Shown: one piece after another, positions 1 to 10,571 of the stretch | How positions within the stretch are numbered: position 1 is the first letter of the stretch | How the letters are laid out: the number at the start of each line of letters is the position of its first letter | Assembly: GCF_013283645.1 (NCBI RefSeq) | Contig: NZ_JABEKV010000001.1 | Coordinates: forward strand, 1,644,246 to 1,708,245 | DNA from: Sinorhizobium psoraleae | GTDB taxonomy: Bacteria > Pseudomonadota > Alphaproteobacteria > Rhizobiales > Rhizobiaceae | DNA: 64,000 bases | Direction: 5' to 3' | The notes under the pieces: generated by a model | Database searches by the model: none | What the model saw: the letters and a program-made list of their open reading frames with translations, nothing else | Told to the model about the DNA's origin: nothing | Made by a program: the position numbers and the translations under genes

Positions 1-878
1 GTGCCGATCGCGAGCATGGCGACCACCGAGCCGACGCCGATGACGATGCCGAGCAGGGTGAGGATGGTGCGGAAGAGGTTGGCGCGGAGCGCCCGCATCG
101 CCATCTTCACCGCTTCGGAAACGTCGGCAATCGCGGCAAAGCCTTCGCGGGTGCGCTGGGCGAGGCCGATTGCCGCCTCCGGATTGCTGCGGCCCTTCTT
201 CGCCCGGTCGGCGACGATGCGGCCGTCGTGGATCTCGATCAGCCGATCTGCCTGCTCGGCGACTTCACGCGAATGGGTGATGACGATCACAGTGTGGCCG
301 TTCTCGTTCATCTCGCGCAAGAGCGCCATCACCTCGTCGCCGCTCTGACTGTCGAGTGCGCCCGTCGGCTCGTCGGCGAGGATTACGCGGCCGCCGTTCA
401 TGAGAGCACGGGCGATCGATACGCGCTGCTGCTGGCCGCCGGAAAGCTGGCTTGGCCGATGGTCGAGCCGCTCGCCGAGTTTGAGGGATTTCAGAAGCTC
501 CTCGGCGCGGTCGTGCCGGTCGCGCGCAGGCATTCCGGCATAGACGGCCGGCACCTCGACATTCTCCCTGGCGCTCGCGGTCGGGATCAGGTTATAGGCC
601 TGGAAGACGAAGCCGAAGGTGCGGCGGCGCAGCGCCGCGAGCTCGTCGCCATCGAAGCCGGAGACGCGTTCGCCATCGATCAGGTATTCGCCGGAGGTCG
701 GCTGGTCGAGGCAGCCGAGAATGTTCATCAGCGTCGACTTGCCGGAGCCGGACTGGCCGATGATTGCGACGAATTCGCCGGCCTCGATATCGAGCGAGAT
801 ATCGTGCAGCACCTCGACGGCGAGATCGCCGTTGAAATAGGTCTTGCTGACGTCCCGGAGCGAGAGGAGCGCGGTCAT
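1..878 (-). CDS. macB: MacB-type ABC exporter, ATPase plus start of permease (partial, 3' end outside window)
   Basis: Translating the minus strand from ATG at 878 gives an uninterrupted frame to the window edge (292 codons). Seen: Walker [10 protein letters not shown], signature LSGGQQQR, Walker [15 protein letters not shown] and H-loop VITHS, then after about residue 235 a linker leading to [21 protein letters not shown], the first membrane helix of a MacB/FtsX permease. MacB proteins join an N-terminal ATPase to a four-helix permease and use ATP hydrolysis to drive a MacA-TolC channel that exports macrolides, peptides or siderophores from the periplasm. The start lies 8 bp beyond the stop of the macA frame, so the two are co-transcribed. 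The C-terminal periplasmic domain and last three helices are not in view. Confidence 0.9.
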   Translation of the reverse strand, partial: MTALLSLRDVSKTYFNGDLAVEVLHDISLDIEAGEFVAIIGQSGSGKSTLMNILGCLDQPTSGEYLIDGERVSGFDGDELAALRRRTFGFVFQAYNLIPTASARENVEVPAVYAGMPARDRHDRAEELLKSLKLGERLDHRPSQLSGGQQQRVSIARALMNGGRVILADEPTGALDSQSGDEVMALLREMNENGHTVIVITHSREVAEQADRLIEIHDGRIVADRAKKGRSNPEAAIGLAQRTREGFAAIADVSEAVKMAMRALRANLFRTILTLLGIVIGVGSVVAMLAIG

Positions 879-886
879 GTTCGTGC

Positions 887-2216
887 TCAGAACATCGGCG
901 GCATGCGCATGCCGCGGGACCGCGTGTTGCGCGTGCCGCTGCCGGCCGAGGCGGTATCGACGACGACGCGGTCGCCTTCCTCAAGGCCGCTGACGATCTC
1001 GGCGCTGACGCGGTTGCGGATGCCGACCTCGACGGCGCGGGCTTCGGTTACGCCCGAGGGCGTGACCACGGTCACCTCGGCCTTGGCCGGCTTGCCGTCC
1101 GTGGCTTCGCCGTTCGCATGGATCGCCGCGCTCGGCACGACGAGCACGTCCTTGGCCGCAGCCTCGACGAAGAAGACCTGAGCGCTCATCGACATCATCA
1201 GCTCGCCCGTCGGATTGGGAACGTCGAAGAGGGCGTAATAGAGGACGACGTTGTTTTCCGTGTCCGGCATCGGCTGGATCTGCCGCAACTTGCCGGTGAA
1301 GCGCTTTCCGGGCTGGCCGAGCAGGGTGAAATAGGCGTCCATGCCGATCTTCAGCTTGCCGACATCAGCCTCGGAGACCTGCGCCTTCACCGTCATCGTC
1401 GAAAGGTCGGCGATGGTGACGATCGTCGGCGTCGTCTGGTTGGCGTTCAATCGTCGAAAGGTCGGCGATGGTGACGATCGTCGGCGTCGTCTGGTTGGCG
1501 TTCAGGGTCTGGCCTTCCTTGGCCGGATTGGCGACGATCGTGCCGGCCACAGGCGCATAAATCTTTGTGTAGCCGAGGTCGACTTTGTCGCCGGCGAGCG
1601 TCGCCTGCTGCTTGCGGATCTGCGCCTCGATCGCCTTCACGTCGGCGCCTGCCGCGGCATGGTCAGCGATCGCCTGATCCAGGGTCGATTGCGAAACGCT
1701 GTTGGTCGCGACGAGATTGCGCTGGCGCTCGATATTCGCCTGCTTCAGCACGAGCTGCGCCTTCTTCGAGATGAGCTGCGCCTCGAGATTGGCGAGCTCC
1801 GCCTGGTCGATCTCGATCCGGTTCTCGATCGTGGCCGGGTCGATTTCGGCGACAAGCTGGTTCTGTTCGACCTTGTCGCCGATTTCGACATGGAGCGATT
1901 TCAGCTGGCCGGAAACCTGCGCGCCGGCATCGACGGACTTGATCGCGTCGAGCGTGCCGACAGCGGTGACGCTGTCTTCGATGTCGCCGCGCGTGACGAC
2001 CTGCGTGATCATCGCGGTGGCGGGCTCGGACCCGTACTGGCTCCAGGCGTAATAGCCGGCGCCAAGGACGGCGAGGACCACGGGCAGGGCGATCCAGAGA
2101 CGCGAGCGGCGTTTCCGGCGCACCGGCGGCGGCGCTGCCGGGATCACGCGCACGTTGGCCGGGGCGGGTTTAAGCGCCGTCGTCTCGTCGCTGATCGTCT
2201 TGGCTGCCTTGCTCAT
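887..2216 (-). pseudogene. macA: MacA-type periplasmic adaptor, frameshifted by a 55-bp duplication
   Basis: The N-terminal frame starts at ATG 2216 with a cytoplasmic basic stretch, one membrane anchor (about residues 38-58), a barrel-sandwich half-motif and a coiled coil (Gln/Ala/Leu rich, about 115-195). It reads into EGQTLNANQTTPTIVTIADLS, then goes out of frame. The remaining 165 or so residues, from TIADLSTMTVKAQVSEAD to the C-terminus GMRMPPMF, lie in another frame that ends at 887. Deleting either copy of the duplication at 1395-1504 rejoins both parts into one ordinary adaptor of about 390 residues. Adaptors of this family bridge MacB and an outer-membrane TolC channel. As written the gene would give a truncated 283-residue product lacking the membrane-proximal domain. 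An assembly error is the main alternative. Confidence 0.88.
1395..1504. repeat. Exact 55-bp tandem duplication inside macA
   Basis: Two identical 55-bp units, 1395-1449 and 1450-1504, sit head to tail; the bases just outside differ. Since 55 is not a multiple of 3, the second unit shifts the reading frame of the adaptor gene. Each unit encodes, on the minus strand, roughly NANQTTPTIVTIADLSTI. Confidence 0.97.
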
Positions 2217-2522
2217 GGTCTCACTTGCTTCGCTGGCGTTCTTTCCTTCTCAAGATAGAGGTGAACGAGATCGGCGAAAAGCATTGAGATCATTATATTT
2301 TTGTAATGTGAGAGAGGCGCCGGCGAGCAGCCGGGCCCGAAACATCATCTTCACCAACAACTTAGGTGACGCGGCCGCTCAGCGTAGCGGGGCGGCGAGC
2401 GTTGCGGCGTCGGCGACGCCCGCGTGATGGTCGGCGAGCGCCGCGAGTTCGGCGACGCTGCGGTCGTCGCCTTCATCGAGGCGGCGGTGCGCGATTGGAA
2501 ATAGCGGGGTTCGAGCGATCCT
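2217..2522. other. Intergenic region upstream of macA, with a possible gene remnant
   Basis: About 306 bp between the macA start and the MerR-type gene. The part next to macA (2240-2340) is relatively AT-rich and should hold its promoter. The distal part contains a minus-strand frame directly after the MerR stop, in the same phase, ending at a stop at 2379-2381 and reading like protein (FPIAHRRLDEGDDRSVAELA). It has no start of its own and I do not recognise it. It may be read-through coding capacity or a gene remnant. Confidence 0.4.
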
Positions 2523-3608
2523 TCACAGGAGTGGGCGGAGGTAAATGCCGCTGAACTTGCCGTCCGCGCCGAGCGCAAAGGCCCATTCCAGAGCGCCGTT
2601 GGCGAATTTCACGTCGTAGACGTCCCACCCATCCTGCGCCACGCCCTTGAAGGACACGGACTGCAGCGGCCCGAGGCGGGCGAGATCCGCCTCGATCGTC
2701 GCCGCCTGTTCCCGGGCGAGTTCGGCCAGCGGCGGGCTCATCCGGTCGTAATCGGGCTCGCCGCGCTGATGCTCGTCGATGAGGCGACGTAACAGGGCTT
2801 CGCTACCCGGCAAAGGCACCTTGTCGCGCACCCGCTTCTCCAGCGCGTCGGCCGCGCTCTTTGCTGCCTCGTCTTCAAGACGCGGGGCGATCTGCTCGTA
2901 GCCGTTTTGGTGAAGAACGAGGCTTGCGACGTTTCCCTCGGCATCGCGAACGAAGCTCAACTGCGCGGGCACGATCTTGTAGAAGAAATGATCTTCGCGT
3001 TCTGGATAGATATCGATTATCGGTTGGCCTGTCAGTTGCGCAGAGAGACCGCCTTTGCGGCGGGTGATGGTCATGATTGCGCCGAAGCCGAATTGATAGG
3101 CGCCCTCATATTCCGGCAGAAGCGATGGTTCGACCTGCACTTCCTTGCGCGGCTTTGCCTGTTCATATCGGCGCCAGGCGACAGCGTCGGATGAGGCATC
3201 GGTCATTTTCGTCTCCTTTGCTATGTCGATGAGCTCAGTGATCGAAACGCTTTCGCCGGCAGCGATTTTCTGCCGCGATGCAGCGATCAGATTCAGGCTG
3301 CGTTCGACACGTTCGTGCAGGTCGATGAGCGTGGATTGCTGCAGGGCGAGCGTGCGGTCGAGATCTGCCGTCTGACCGCCCAGCAGCGCTGTAATCCTGG
3401 AAAGGCTGAGGCCCAGCCGTTTCAAGGCGACAATCTCGTTGAGGCGGGCGAACTCCTCTGCGCCGTAGAGCCGCCAGTTCTTGCCCGTCCGTCGCGGCGA
3501 GATGAGGCCGCGGCTCTCGTAGACGCGAAGCGCCCGAACGGTCAGCCCGAGGCGTTCGGCGCATTCGGCGGCGGTTAGCCATTGGTTTTCGTCGGTTTGC
3601 CCAGTCAT
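2523..3608 (-). CDS. MerR-family regulator with C-terminal DUF3471-like beta domain
   Basis: 361 residues. Residues 8-75 form a MerR winged helix-turn-helix (LTAAECAERLGLTVRALRVYESRGL, then KNWRLYGAEEFARLNEI), followed by a dimerisation helix to about 130. Instead of the short cysteine loop of metal-sensing MerR proteins there is a long C-terminal part. Residues 165-235 (YEGAYQFGFGAIMTITRRKG, LSAQLTGQPIIDIYPE, VASLVLHQNG) resemble the DUF3471-type beta domain often attached to beta-lactamase-like serine hydrolases. The rest may be an effector-binding unit. It lies upstream of macA on the same strand, about 300 bp away, and could control the exporter; that link is inference from position only. 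Confidence 0.85.
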   Translation of the reverse strand: MTGQTDENQWLTAAECAERLGLTVRALRVYESRGLISPRRTGKNWRLYGAEEFARLNEIVALKRLGLSLSRITALLGGQTADLDRTLALQQSTLIDLHERVERSLNLIAASRQKIAAGESVSITELIDIAKETKMTDASSDAVAWRRYEQAKPRKEVQVEPSLLPEYEGAYQFGFGAIMTITRRKGGLSAQLTGQPIIDIYPEREDHFFYKIVPAQLSFVRDAEGNVASLVLHQNGYEQIAPRLEDEAAKSAADALEKRVRDKVPLPGSEALLRRLIDEHQRGEPDYDRMSPPLAELAREQAATIEADLARLGPLQSVSFKGVAQDGWDVYDVKFANGALEWAFALGADGKFSGIYLRPLL

Positions 3609-3745
3609 GCGGCCTCCTTTCGTGAAGTCCTTGTAAGGTATGACCTTGGGTCCGGCTCAAGAGGGGAGGCGCCATTATTTTGGATCGGGCCGGACAGACG
3701 CATACTATCTCGCGCTTCGCCGGCAAAACTTTCTGCAAAATCGCC

Positions 3746-3798
3746 TTGACGCTCTTCCTCCGTCTAACTAAAACAATGCGAACCGTACCGTACGGTAC
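3746..3798 (+). promoter_or_regulatory. Promoter and 14-bp palindromic operator of the TetR gene
   Basis: TTGACG (3746-3751) and TAAAAC (3769-3774), 17 bp apart, make a plausible sigma-70 promoter. GTACCGTACGGTAC at 3785-3798 is a perfect palindrome beginning about 10 bp after the -10 box and ending 18 bp before the GTG start, where an autorepressor would block transcription. Confidence 0.65.
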
Positions 3799-3816
3799 TG
3801 ATGGAGCGACGGCGAA

Positions 3817-5594
<1,778 letters not shown>

Positions 5595-5618
5595 GCCTTA
5601 CCTCCCAAGAGGCGAAGG

Positions 5619-5648
5619 AAGCCGGGGCATGTGCCTCGGCTTTCTTTT
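5619..5648 (+). terminator. Rho-independent terminator of ilvC
   Basis: AAGCCGGGGCA and TGCCTCGGCTT pair with one G-T wobble around a 3-nt loop and run into TTTCTTTTT. Confidence 0.85.
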
Positions 5649-5653
5649 TGCAC

Positions 5654-6292
5654 TCAATCGTGACCAGTTCCGGTCGCCGCGGCTATCCACCGCGAATGGC
5701 TTTCAGGATCGGCGGCGAGGCCGATCGTCACCCGCGTTCCGTCCTTGATCCGTTTGCGGAAAATGCCCGGACGATGTGGGTCGGCTCGAATCCTCATTCC
5801 GTCACAGGCATTCTGCAACTCGGACCGCGCGGTGCCGAGCTCGCGGGCGAGCAGCCGATCCAAGCGGAGGCCAGTGGCGAACGGAACCGCAAGGTCGATT
5901 TGCAGCGTCGTGCAGGCGTTGCATTCGCTCAGCACCTCTTTGCGGACGTCGGCATCGGCGCATTCGTCGACCGACTGGGCTTTCCGCCGGAGAGCATCGA
6001 GATCGAACGCCCAGCCGCGTACCCGATCCGGATCGTTGCATTGCAGCGCCTCCAATGTCGCGCGATCGAGATCGCGAATGTTCCGGCGCTCGAAGATCGG
6101 CCGGTTCCAGGTATTGCCGCAGCCTGAGCATCTGTAGATCAGCCAGGCATCGAGCGTCCTGCCATTGGCGTTGAGCCTGACCTTGCCGCTCGAGCGGAAA
6201 GATCTCACGCCTTCACATCGGCTGCAGGCAATTCGCGGTTCAGGGGGAGTGCGAGGAATAATGGTCCAGCGGACCCGAAGAATATTGCACAT
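5654..6292 (-). CDS. DUF1062-family zinc-ribbon protein
   Basis: 212 residues. Near the N-terminus are two CxxC pairs, CSRCEG (about residues 23-28) and CSGCGN (about 55-60), spaced as in a zinc ribbon. The remainder is soluble, with WNRPIFERRNIRDLDRATLEALQCND typical of the DUF1062 family, whose function is unknown. It is convergent with ilvC and ends just after the ilvC terminator. A third pair of cysteines, CNAC near residue 124, is less regular. Confidence 0.8.
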   Translation of the reverse strand: MCNILRVRWTIIPRTPPEPRIACSRCEGVRSFRSSGKVRLNANGRTLDAWLIYRCSGCGNTWNRPIFERRNIRDLDRATLEALQCNDPDRVRGWAFDLDALRRKAQSVDECADADVRKEVLSECNACTTLQIDLAVPFATGLRLDRLLARELGTARSELQNACDGMRIRADPHRPGIFRKRIKDGTRVTIGLAADPESHSRWIAAATGTGHD

Positions 6293-6561
6293 ATCGTCTC
6301 GGTCTTCCGTTCGGAAGTTCGTCGAGACGACGGTCGGAGAAAGCCCTTATGGGCACGGTGTGGCGTTGTTTCGGCTGGTTGAAGAGCTGAGACGCAGGGA
6401 CTGCGCGTGGCACATCTGACAAGGCCAGACCGGTCTCAGACCCACCACCCGACGAACGCAATCCTGCGTCGACAGCAACAGCTGTGCGGCACATGGGGTG
6501 AAAATGAATGAGACCGGAATTTACGACGGCAAAATCGAACCTCGATGCACCAATTAAACGT

Positions 6562-6605
6562 GTTGCAGCGGTCCATGCGCCTCTGAAGAGGCGCAGCGCT
6601 GCAAT
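6562..6605 (+). repeat. Divergent copy of the CTACAGCG...GCGCTGTAG intergenic palindrome
   Basis: Outer arms TTGCAGCG and CGCTGCAA enclose GCGCCTC TGAA GAGGCGC, the same architecture as copies at 32951, 39449, 50704, 54231 and 62508. Confidence 0.65.
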
Positions 6606-6740
6606 GCTCTTCGGTTCGAAGCTGTACCAGATAAAGGCGAACAATTGAAGCATGCTCGTCAGACTGGCCGGAAGCCCCGGCCGCTCCGCAGCTTCCACCA
6701 GAAATTTCCTACAGTAAGGAGCGAGCTAGATAATTTCACT

Positions 6741-6829
6741 GTTTCATTGAAACGGTGAAATGCTCTAACTCCTTGACACTACGCAATTCCGACGGAAAAC
6801 CCGTTACATACGTTTCCTGGAACTGCTCC
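6741..6829 (+). repeat. GCAATTCC...GGAACTGC intergenic repeat
   Basis: Contains GCAATTCCGACGGAAAACCC (6783-6802) followed by a GTTACATACG stretch and TTTCCTGGAACTGCTCC, closely matching 47991-48035 and partly 33837-33900. A 5' part with TTTCATTGAAACGGTGAAAT forms its own inverted repeat. Confidence 0.65.
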
Positions 6830-6886
6830 GGGCCGATCGCGCGACGTGAAGCGGAGGGCCTCAGCGTACGTCGGCCCTCGCGGCCG

Positions 6887-7141
6887 TTACATCGGGTCAT
6901 TGCCCTTCATGGCGTTGGACATGTGGGTCTTGCACTTGTCCTGATCATTCGCCGCCAGGGCTTCCTTCGCCATAGCCAGCTCCTTCTGGGCAAGCTCCTT
7001 GCGTGCGGAGTCGGTGACCTGACTTACGTCGGTTTCGAGCTTCGCCATCGCCGCCTGGTCGCACGTGATATCTGCCTGTGCAAAGACGGGCGACGCAACC
7101 GCCGTGAAAATGGCAGCCGCAACCAACACTTTGTTCAACAT
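6887..7141 (-). CDS. Small secreted protein with two cysteines
   Basis: 84 residues from ATG 7141, which has GGAGG 7 bp ahead; this start also gives a clean signal peptide (LNKVLVAAAIFTAVASPVFAQA, cleavage after about residue 23). The mature part, about 60 residues, is helical and charged (AMAKLETDVSQVTDSARKEL, AQKELAMAKEALAANDQ) with Cys27 and Cys70, which could form a disulfide in the periplasm. Small proteins of this kind recur in rhizobia without known function. It is isolated from its neighbours by gaps on both sides. Confidence 0.85.
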   Translation of the reverse strand: MLNKVLVAAAIFTAVASPVFAQADITCDQAAMAKLETDVSQVTDSARKELAQKELAMAKEALAANDQDKCKTHMSNAMKGNDPM

Positions 7142-7485
7142 GGTGGAACCTCCGATGTTCTTGCTCGCACCTCGCGTGCGGTACGTAAGGTTCAAACCAC
7201 GATCCGCCATTTCGGTTCCCCCAAAACGGGCCCAGGCTCCAATATGCGCGCACGAGATGCAGCGCTGGCGGGGAGTAGATCGCCCGCGCTGTGCGATCGA
7301 AAGCTCAATCGCGATAGAAATTCCGCGGCCATTTGTGCGCACGCAGTTTCTCCCGCTCACCGGCGGGAAGGCCGCGCCCTCGCAGGTGGGATTGACCGGA
7401 GCGATCAAGTTTGCAGGTCGCCTTCGACAGGTTTCGGGCGCGAGAAGTCAGACAGGGGGGGGCGCCGGCCGCCGCAGTCGCGGAT
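7142..7485. other. Intergenic region
   Basis: Upstream region of the small secreted protein and downstream region of the hydroxyacid dehydrogenase, both on the minus strand. I see a run of eight G at 7456-7463 and no supported gene or clear terminator. Confidence 0.5.
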
Positions 7486-8517
7486 CTAGTTCCTGTCGAC
7501 GGGCTTCGAGCGCATGCGCGAGACGGTTTCGCGCTCGGCGCGCTTGCAGCGCATCGGCGGCAGGCCGCGGTCCATCAGGGCCATGTCCTCGAGCACCATG
7601 TCGCCCATCCGCTTGAAGGCGATGTCGAGGGCGCCGGCGCGATGCGCCGAGCGCAGGAAGCCGGGCAGCGCGCGGACCGGATGGTCGAGGCCAGGCGGCT
7701 CTTCCGGAAAGACGTCGCTGGCGGCGACGATGTGCCCGCTGCGCACCGCCTCCATCAGCGCCTCGAAATCCACGACGCCGGCCCTGCTGAGCAGGATGAA
7801 GGCAGCACCCTTGCGCATCTTCGCGAAGGTGTCGGCGCCGAGAAAACCCTGGTTTTCGCTGGTGACGGAGGCGACGACGAAAACGAAGTCGCTCCCGGAC
7901 AGAACCTCATCCAATGAGGCCGGCTCCACGCCGTGCTCGATCAACATCGACGGCGGCAGCCAGGGGTCGAACACGCGCGTGCGGGTACGGAAGCCGGAAA
8001 GCAGGCGGTTGAGCGCCTTGCCGAGGTCGCCGAAGCCGATGATGCCGACGTCGGCGCCGGAGATCAGGCGCGCCGTGCGGTTGCCTTCGCCGCCCCACAA
8101 TTCCCTGCCTTGGCGGAACGCGAGATCCGCATCGACGATGCCGCGCGCGAGGTTGATCGCCATGGCAAGGCCGAGTTCCGCCACGGGCTCGGCGAAGACC
8201 GCCCCGGTCGTCACCACATGGATGCCGCGCTCGAACAGCGTCTCGTAGGGCATGTTGTCGATCAGATTGCTCTCGACGTTAAAGACGCAGCGGAGTGACT
8301 GCATGCGAGCGAGCAGTTCGCCCGAGATCGGCGGCTGGCCGATGATGTAGCGGGCCTCGGCGAGAATCTCGGCGGGGAGCGCTGCAATATCCCGATCGGT
8401 CGTCTCGGCGACCCGGTAGCCGGCGCGAAGCCGGACGAGGGAAGCAGGGGTGAAAATGAGATCGAGCGTGCGCGGTTCCGGCGCGCTTATCACCAGCGGT
8501 TGCGAACTTTCGGACAT
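7486..8517 (-). CDS. D-2-hydroxyacid dehydrogenase family protein
   Basis: 343 residues from ATG 8517, which is preceded by AAGGAAGGA; an upstream in-frame start lacks a comparable site. NAD-dependent enzymes of this family reduce 2-keto acids or oxidise D-2-hydroxy acids such as phosphoglycerate, glycerate or lactate. Seen: the nucleotide-binding motif GFGDLGKAL (residues 161-169), the catalytic Arg in ILLSRAGVVD, Glu/Asp in AASDVFPEEPP, and SAHRAGA containing the catalytic His. The substrate cannot be told from sequence. It stands alone, with a gap of 340 bp upstream. Confidence 0.88.
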   Translation of the reverse strand: MSESSQPLVISAPEPRTLDLIFTPASLVRLRAGYRVAETTDRDIAALPAEILAEARYIIGQPPISGELLARMQSLRCVFNVESNLIDNMPYETLFERGIHVVTTGAVFAEPVAELGLAMAINLARGIVDADLAFRQGRELWGGEGNRTARLISGADVGIIGFGDLGKALNRLLSGFRTRTRVFDPWLPPSMLIEHGVEPASLDEVLSGSDFVFVVASVTSENQGFLGADTFAKMRKGAAFILLSRAGVVDFEALMEAVRSGHIVAASDVFPEEPPGLDHPVRALPGFLRSAHRAGALDIAFKRMGDMVLEDMALMDRGLPPMRCKRAERETVSRMRSKPVDRN

Positions 8518-8858
8518 GGGTCCTTCCTTCCGGGCAAGCAGTTTCTCCATCGGCGAAAAAGTTCTGCGCATGTGACATCGGTACGGATGCCTAACTCAAA
8601 CGGCTGCTTCCGCCGGTGCCGTCGGGCGAAGTTAGGCCTGAGACTTGCGAATAATCAACGACAAGTTGACTGACGGGAAGAAGCTGGTGCATCCTGCCGG
8701 CCGTCAAGACATGCCTGCATAGATTCCGGGTCGCTTCGATCCGCCGACTTAAGTTGCATGCCGTGTTGCGTCGCGTAGGCCAGGTCCCGCGTGGCGCCCA
8801 AAATTCGAGCCAGAGCATTCATTCACATAGATCAGCCGCCATTTTGGGGGAGGGGACT
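8518..8858. other. Divergent intergenic region
   Basis: Promoter region shared by the minus-strand dehydrogenase and the plus-strand betaine-type binding protein. No palindromic operator or RNA gene stands out; a purine-rich GGGGGAGGGG just before 8859 serves as ribosome binding site. Confidence 0.5.
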
Positions 8859-9818
8859 GTGAAGAGAAGCACGAAACTCCATGCGGCGGGCTTCGCAGCC
8901 GTGTTTGCCGCGACCGCCGCCCTGCCGGCACAGGCGGCCGATCTGGTGATCGCCATGCCCAATTGGCCGTCCGGACAGGCAACGGCCAATATCCTCAAGG
9001 AGAGCATCGCCAAGAAGTTCGGGCTCGAGGCCGAGGTGCGCGAACTCGGGACGATCAGCGCCTTCGTCGGGCTCGACAAGGGCGAGGTCGACATCCAGCC
9101 CGAGGTGTGGCGGCCGAATTTCGAGGATCTCATCAAGAAATATGTGACCGAGAAGGGTGCGGTTGTGCTGAGCGGGCGTGCCGTGCCGGCCTGGCAGGGC
9201 CTTTGCGCCACGCCGGAAGCGGCCGCGGCGGGTCTCAAGACGATCGCCGACCTGAACGACCCGGCAAAGACAGCGGTGCTCGACACCGACGGAGACGGAC
9301 GCGGCGAAGTGTGGATCGGCGCGCCGACCTGGCTTTCGACGGGGATAGAGCGGGTGAGGGCGAACAGCTACGGCTATGGCGCGAACCTCACGCTCGTCGA
9401 GGCGGAGGAAGACGTGGCGATGGCGGCGGTCGATGCGGCAGTCGCGACGGCCCGGCCCATGGTGTTCTATTGCTATGCGCCGCATCACGTCTTCGAGTTG
9501 CACAGGCTCACGCGCATCGAGGAGCCGCCGCACGAGCCGGCGAAGTGGAAGATCGCGCAGGCGGACGATCCCCTGTGGGTCACGAAGTCGAGCGCGGCCA
9601 CCGCCTGGGATACGGCGCATTTCCACATCGCCTATGCGACGGCGTTCGGAAAGAAGCATCCTGATATCGCGAAGTTCCTCGAAGAGGTGGATTTCTCGCC
9701 AGAGGAAGTGACCGCGATGAGCTACGCGCTCGAGGTGGAACGCCAGGCGCCTTCCGACTATGCGAAGAAGTGGGTCGACGGCCACGCAGCACGCATCGAC
9801 GGGTGGGCAAAACAATGA
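8859..9818 (+). CDS. Glycine betaine/proline-type ABC transporter substrate-binding protein
   Basis: 319 residues from GTG 8859, placed by the strong purine-rich site and by the signal peptide (KRSTKLHAAGFAAVFAATAA, cut after AQA near residue 25). The OpuAC-type fold is recognisable from DLVIAMPNWPSGQATANIL at the mature N-terminus, VDIQPEVWRPN, and YGYGANLTLVEAEE. Aromatic residues that box quaternary ammonium groups in this family are present (Trp in MPNWPSG and PEVWRP, Tyr in FYCYAPHH). No ATPase or permease gene is adjacent, so it is an orphan binding protein or feeds a transporter encoded elsewhere. Its stop overlaps the next start (ATGA). Confidence 0.9.
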   Translation: MKRSTKLHAAGFAAVFAATAALPAQAADLVIAMPNWPSGQATANILKESIAKKFGLEAEVRELGTISAFVGLDKGEVDIQPEVWRPNFEDLIKKYVTEKGAVVLSGRAVPAWQGLCATPEAAAAGLKTIADLNDPAKTAVLDTDGDGRGEVWIGAPTWLSTGIERVRANSYGYGANLTLVEAEEDVAMAAVDAAVATARPMVFYCYAPHHVFELHRLTRIEEPPHEPAKWKIAQADDPLWVTKSSAATAWDTAHFHIAYATAFGKKHPDIAKFLEEVDFSPEEVTAMSYALEVERQAPSDYAKKWVDGHAARIDGWAKQ

Positions 9819-10516
9819 CGAAGATCCGGAATAGCTTTGAAACGGAAGGAAAGCGTGCCGGAGGGATGCGGAAGATCGGCCTGATCGTGCTTGCCGCCGG
9901 CCTCTGCCTCGGGCCACTGGCGGCGCTCGCCGCCACGCAGATCTACGACGCCCGCACGAAGAAATGGGTCGATTACGATAAGCGGAAGGCGCGGCAGTAT
10001 TTTGCGCGCAACAAGCAGGTGCCGGAGGCCTTTCGCCGGCAGGTCGTTCCCTTCCGCACGGCCGAGCCGCCGGGCACGATCATCATCGACGGCAACCAGC
10101 ACTTTCTCTATCTCGTCCAGCCCGGCGGCCAGGCGATCCGCTACGGCATCGGCGTCGGCCGCGAAGGCTTCGGCTGGGCGGGCATCGTTCGCGTCGGTCG
10201 CACTGCCGAGTGGCCGACCTGGACGCCGCCTCCCGAGATGGTAGCGCGCGACCCGAACGCGGCGAAATGGGCGGCCGGCATGCCGGGCGGGCCGGACAAT
10301 CCGCTGGGAGCGAGGGCGCTCTATCTTTATGAAGGCGAGAACGACACGATCTATCGCATCCATGGCACCGTGGAGCCCTGGACGATTGGCCTCGACGTTT
10401 CCTCCGGCTGCATCCGGATGAACAACGACGATGTCATCGATCTGCACTCCCGCGTGAAAATCGGCGCGAAGGTCATCGTGCTGATGCAGGGGGCGGCACT
10501 TTACAAGGGTGTATGA
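9815..10516 (+). CDS. L,D-transpeptidase (YkuD domain)
   Basis: 233 residues. The ATG at 9815 overlaps the preceding stop by 4 bp; a start at 9866 would give a shorter leader. After a signal sequence (KIGLIVLAAGLCLGPLAALA) comes the YkuD catalytic domain, with His183 in YRIHGTVEPW and the nucleophile Cys199 in SSGCIRMNNDD, the spacing expected for this family. These enzymes form 3-3 crosslinks in peptidoglycan or attach proteins to it in the periplasm. Rhizobiaceae carry many paralogs, so the specific role is open. Translational coupling to the betaine-type binding protein suggests both are made under the same, perhaps osmotic, conditions (inference). Confidence 0.92.
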   Translation: MTKIRNSFETEGKRAGGMRKIGLIVLAAGLCLGPLAALAATQIYDARTKKWVDYDKRKARQYFARNKQVPEAFRRQVVPFRTAEPPGTIIIDGNQHFLYLVQPGGQAIRYGIGVGREGFGWAGIVRVGRTAEWPTWTPPPEMVARDPNAAKWAAGMPGGPDNPLGARALYLYEGENDTIYRIHGTVEPWTIGLDVSSGCIRMNNDDVIDLHSRVKIGAKVIVLMQGAALYKGV

Positions 10517-10571
10517 AGTACCGGGGCGTGTGGAAAATGGCCAGCGAAGGCGACATCTGGAGGGTGAGAAT

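Larger units (their letters stand above)
6293..6886. other. Gene-free stretch holding two repeat elements
   Basis: Nearly 600 bp without a convincing gene; open frames here lack coding bias. It contains a palindromic repeat at 6562-6605 and another at 6741-6829, entered separately. The promoter of the DUF1062 gene must lie just after 6292. Confidence 0.6.

Noticed and set aside
592-984. Open frame of 130 codons on the minus strand over the macB start
   Set aside because: It is out of phase with the MacB frame, which carries all ATPase motifs; the alternative product is Arg-rich low-complexity.
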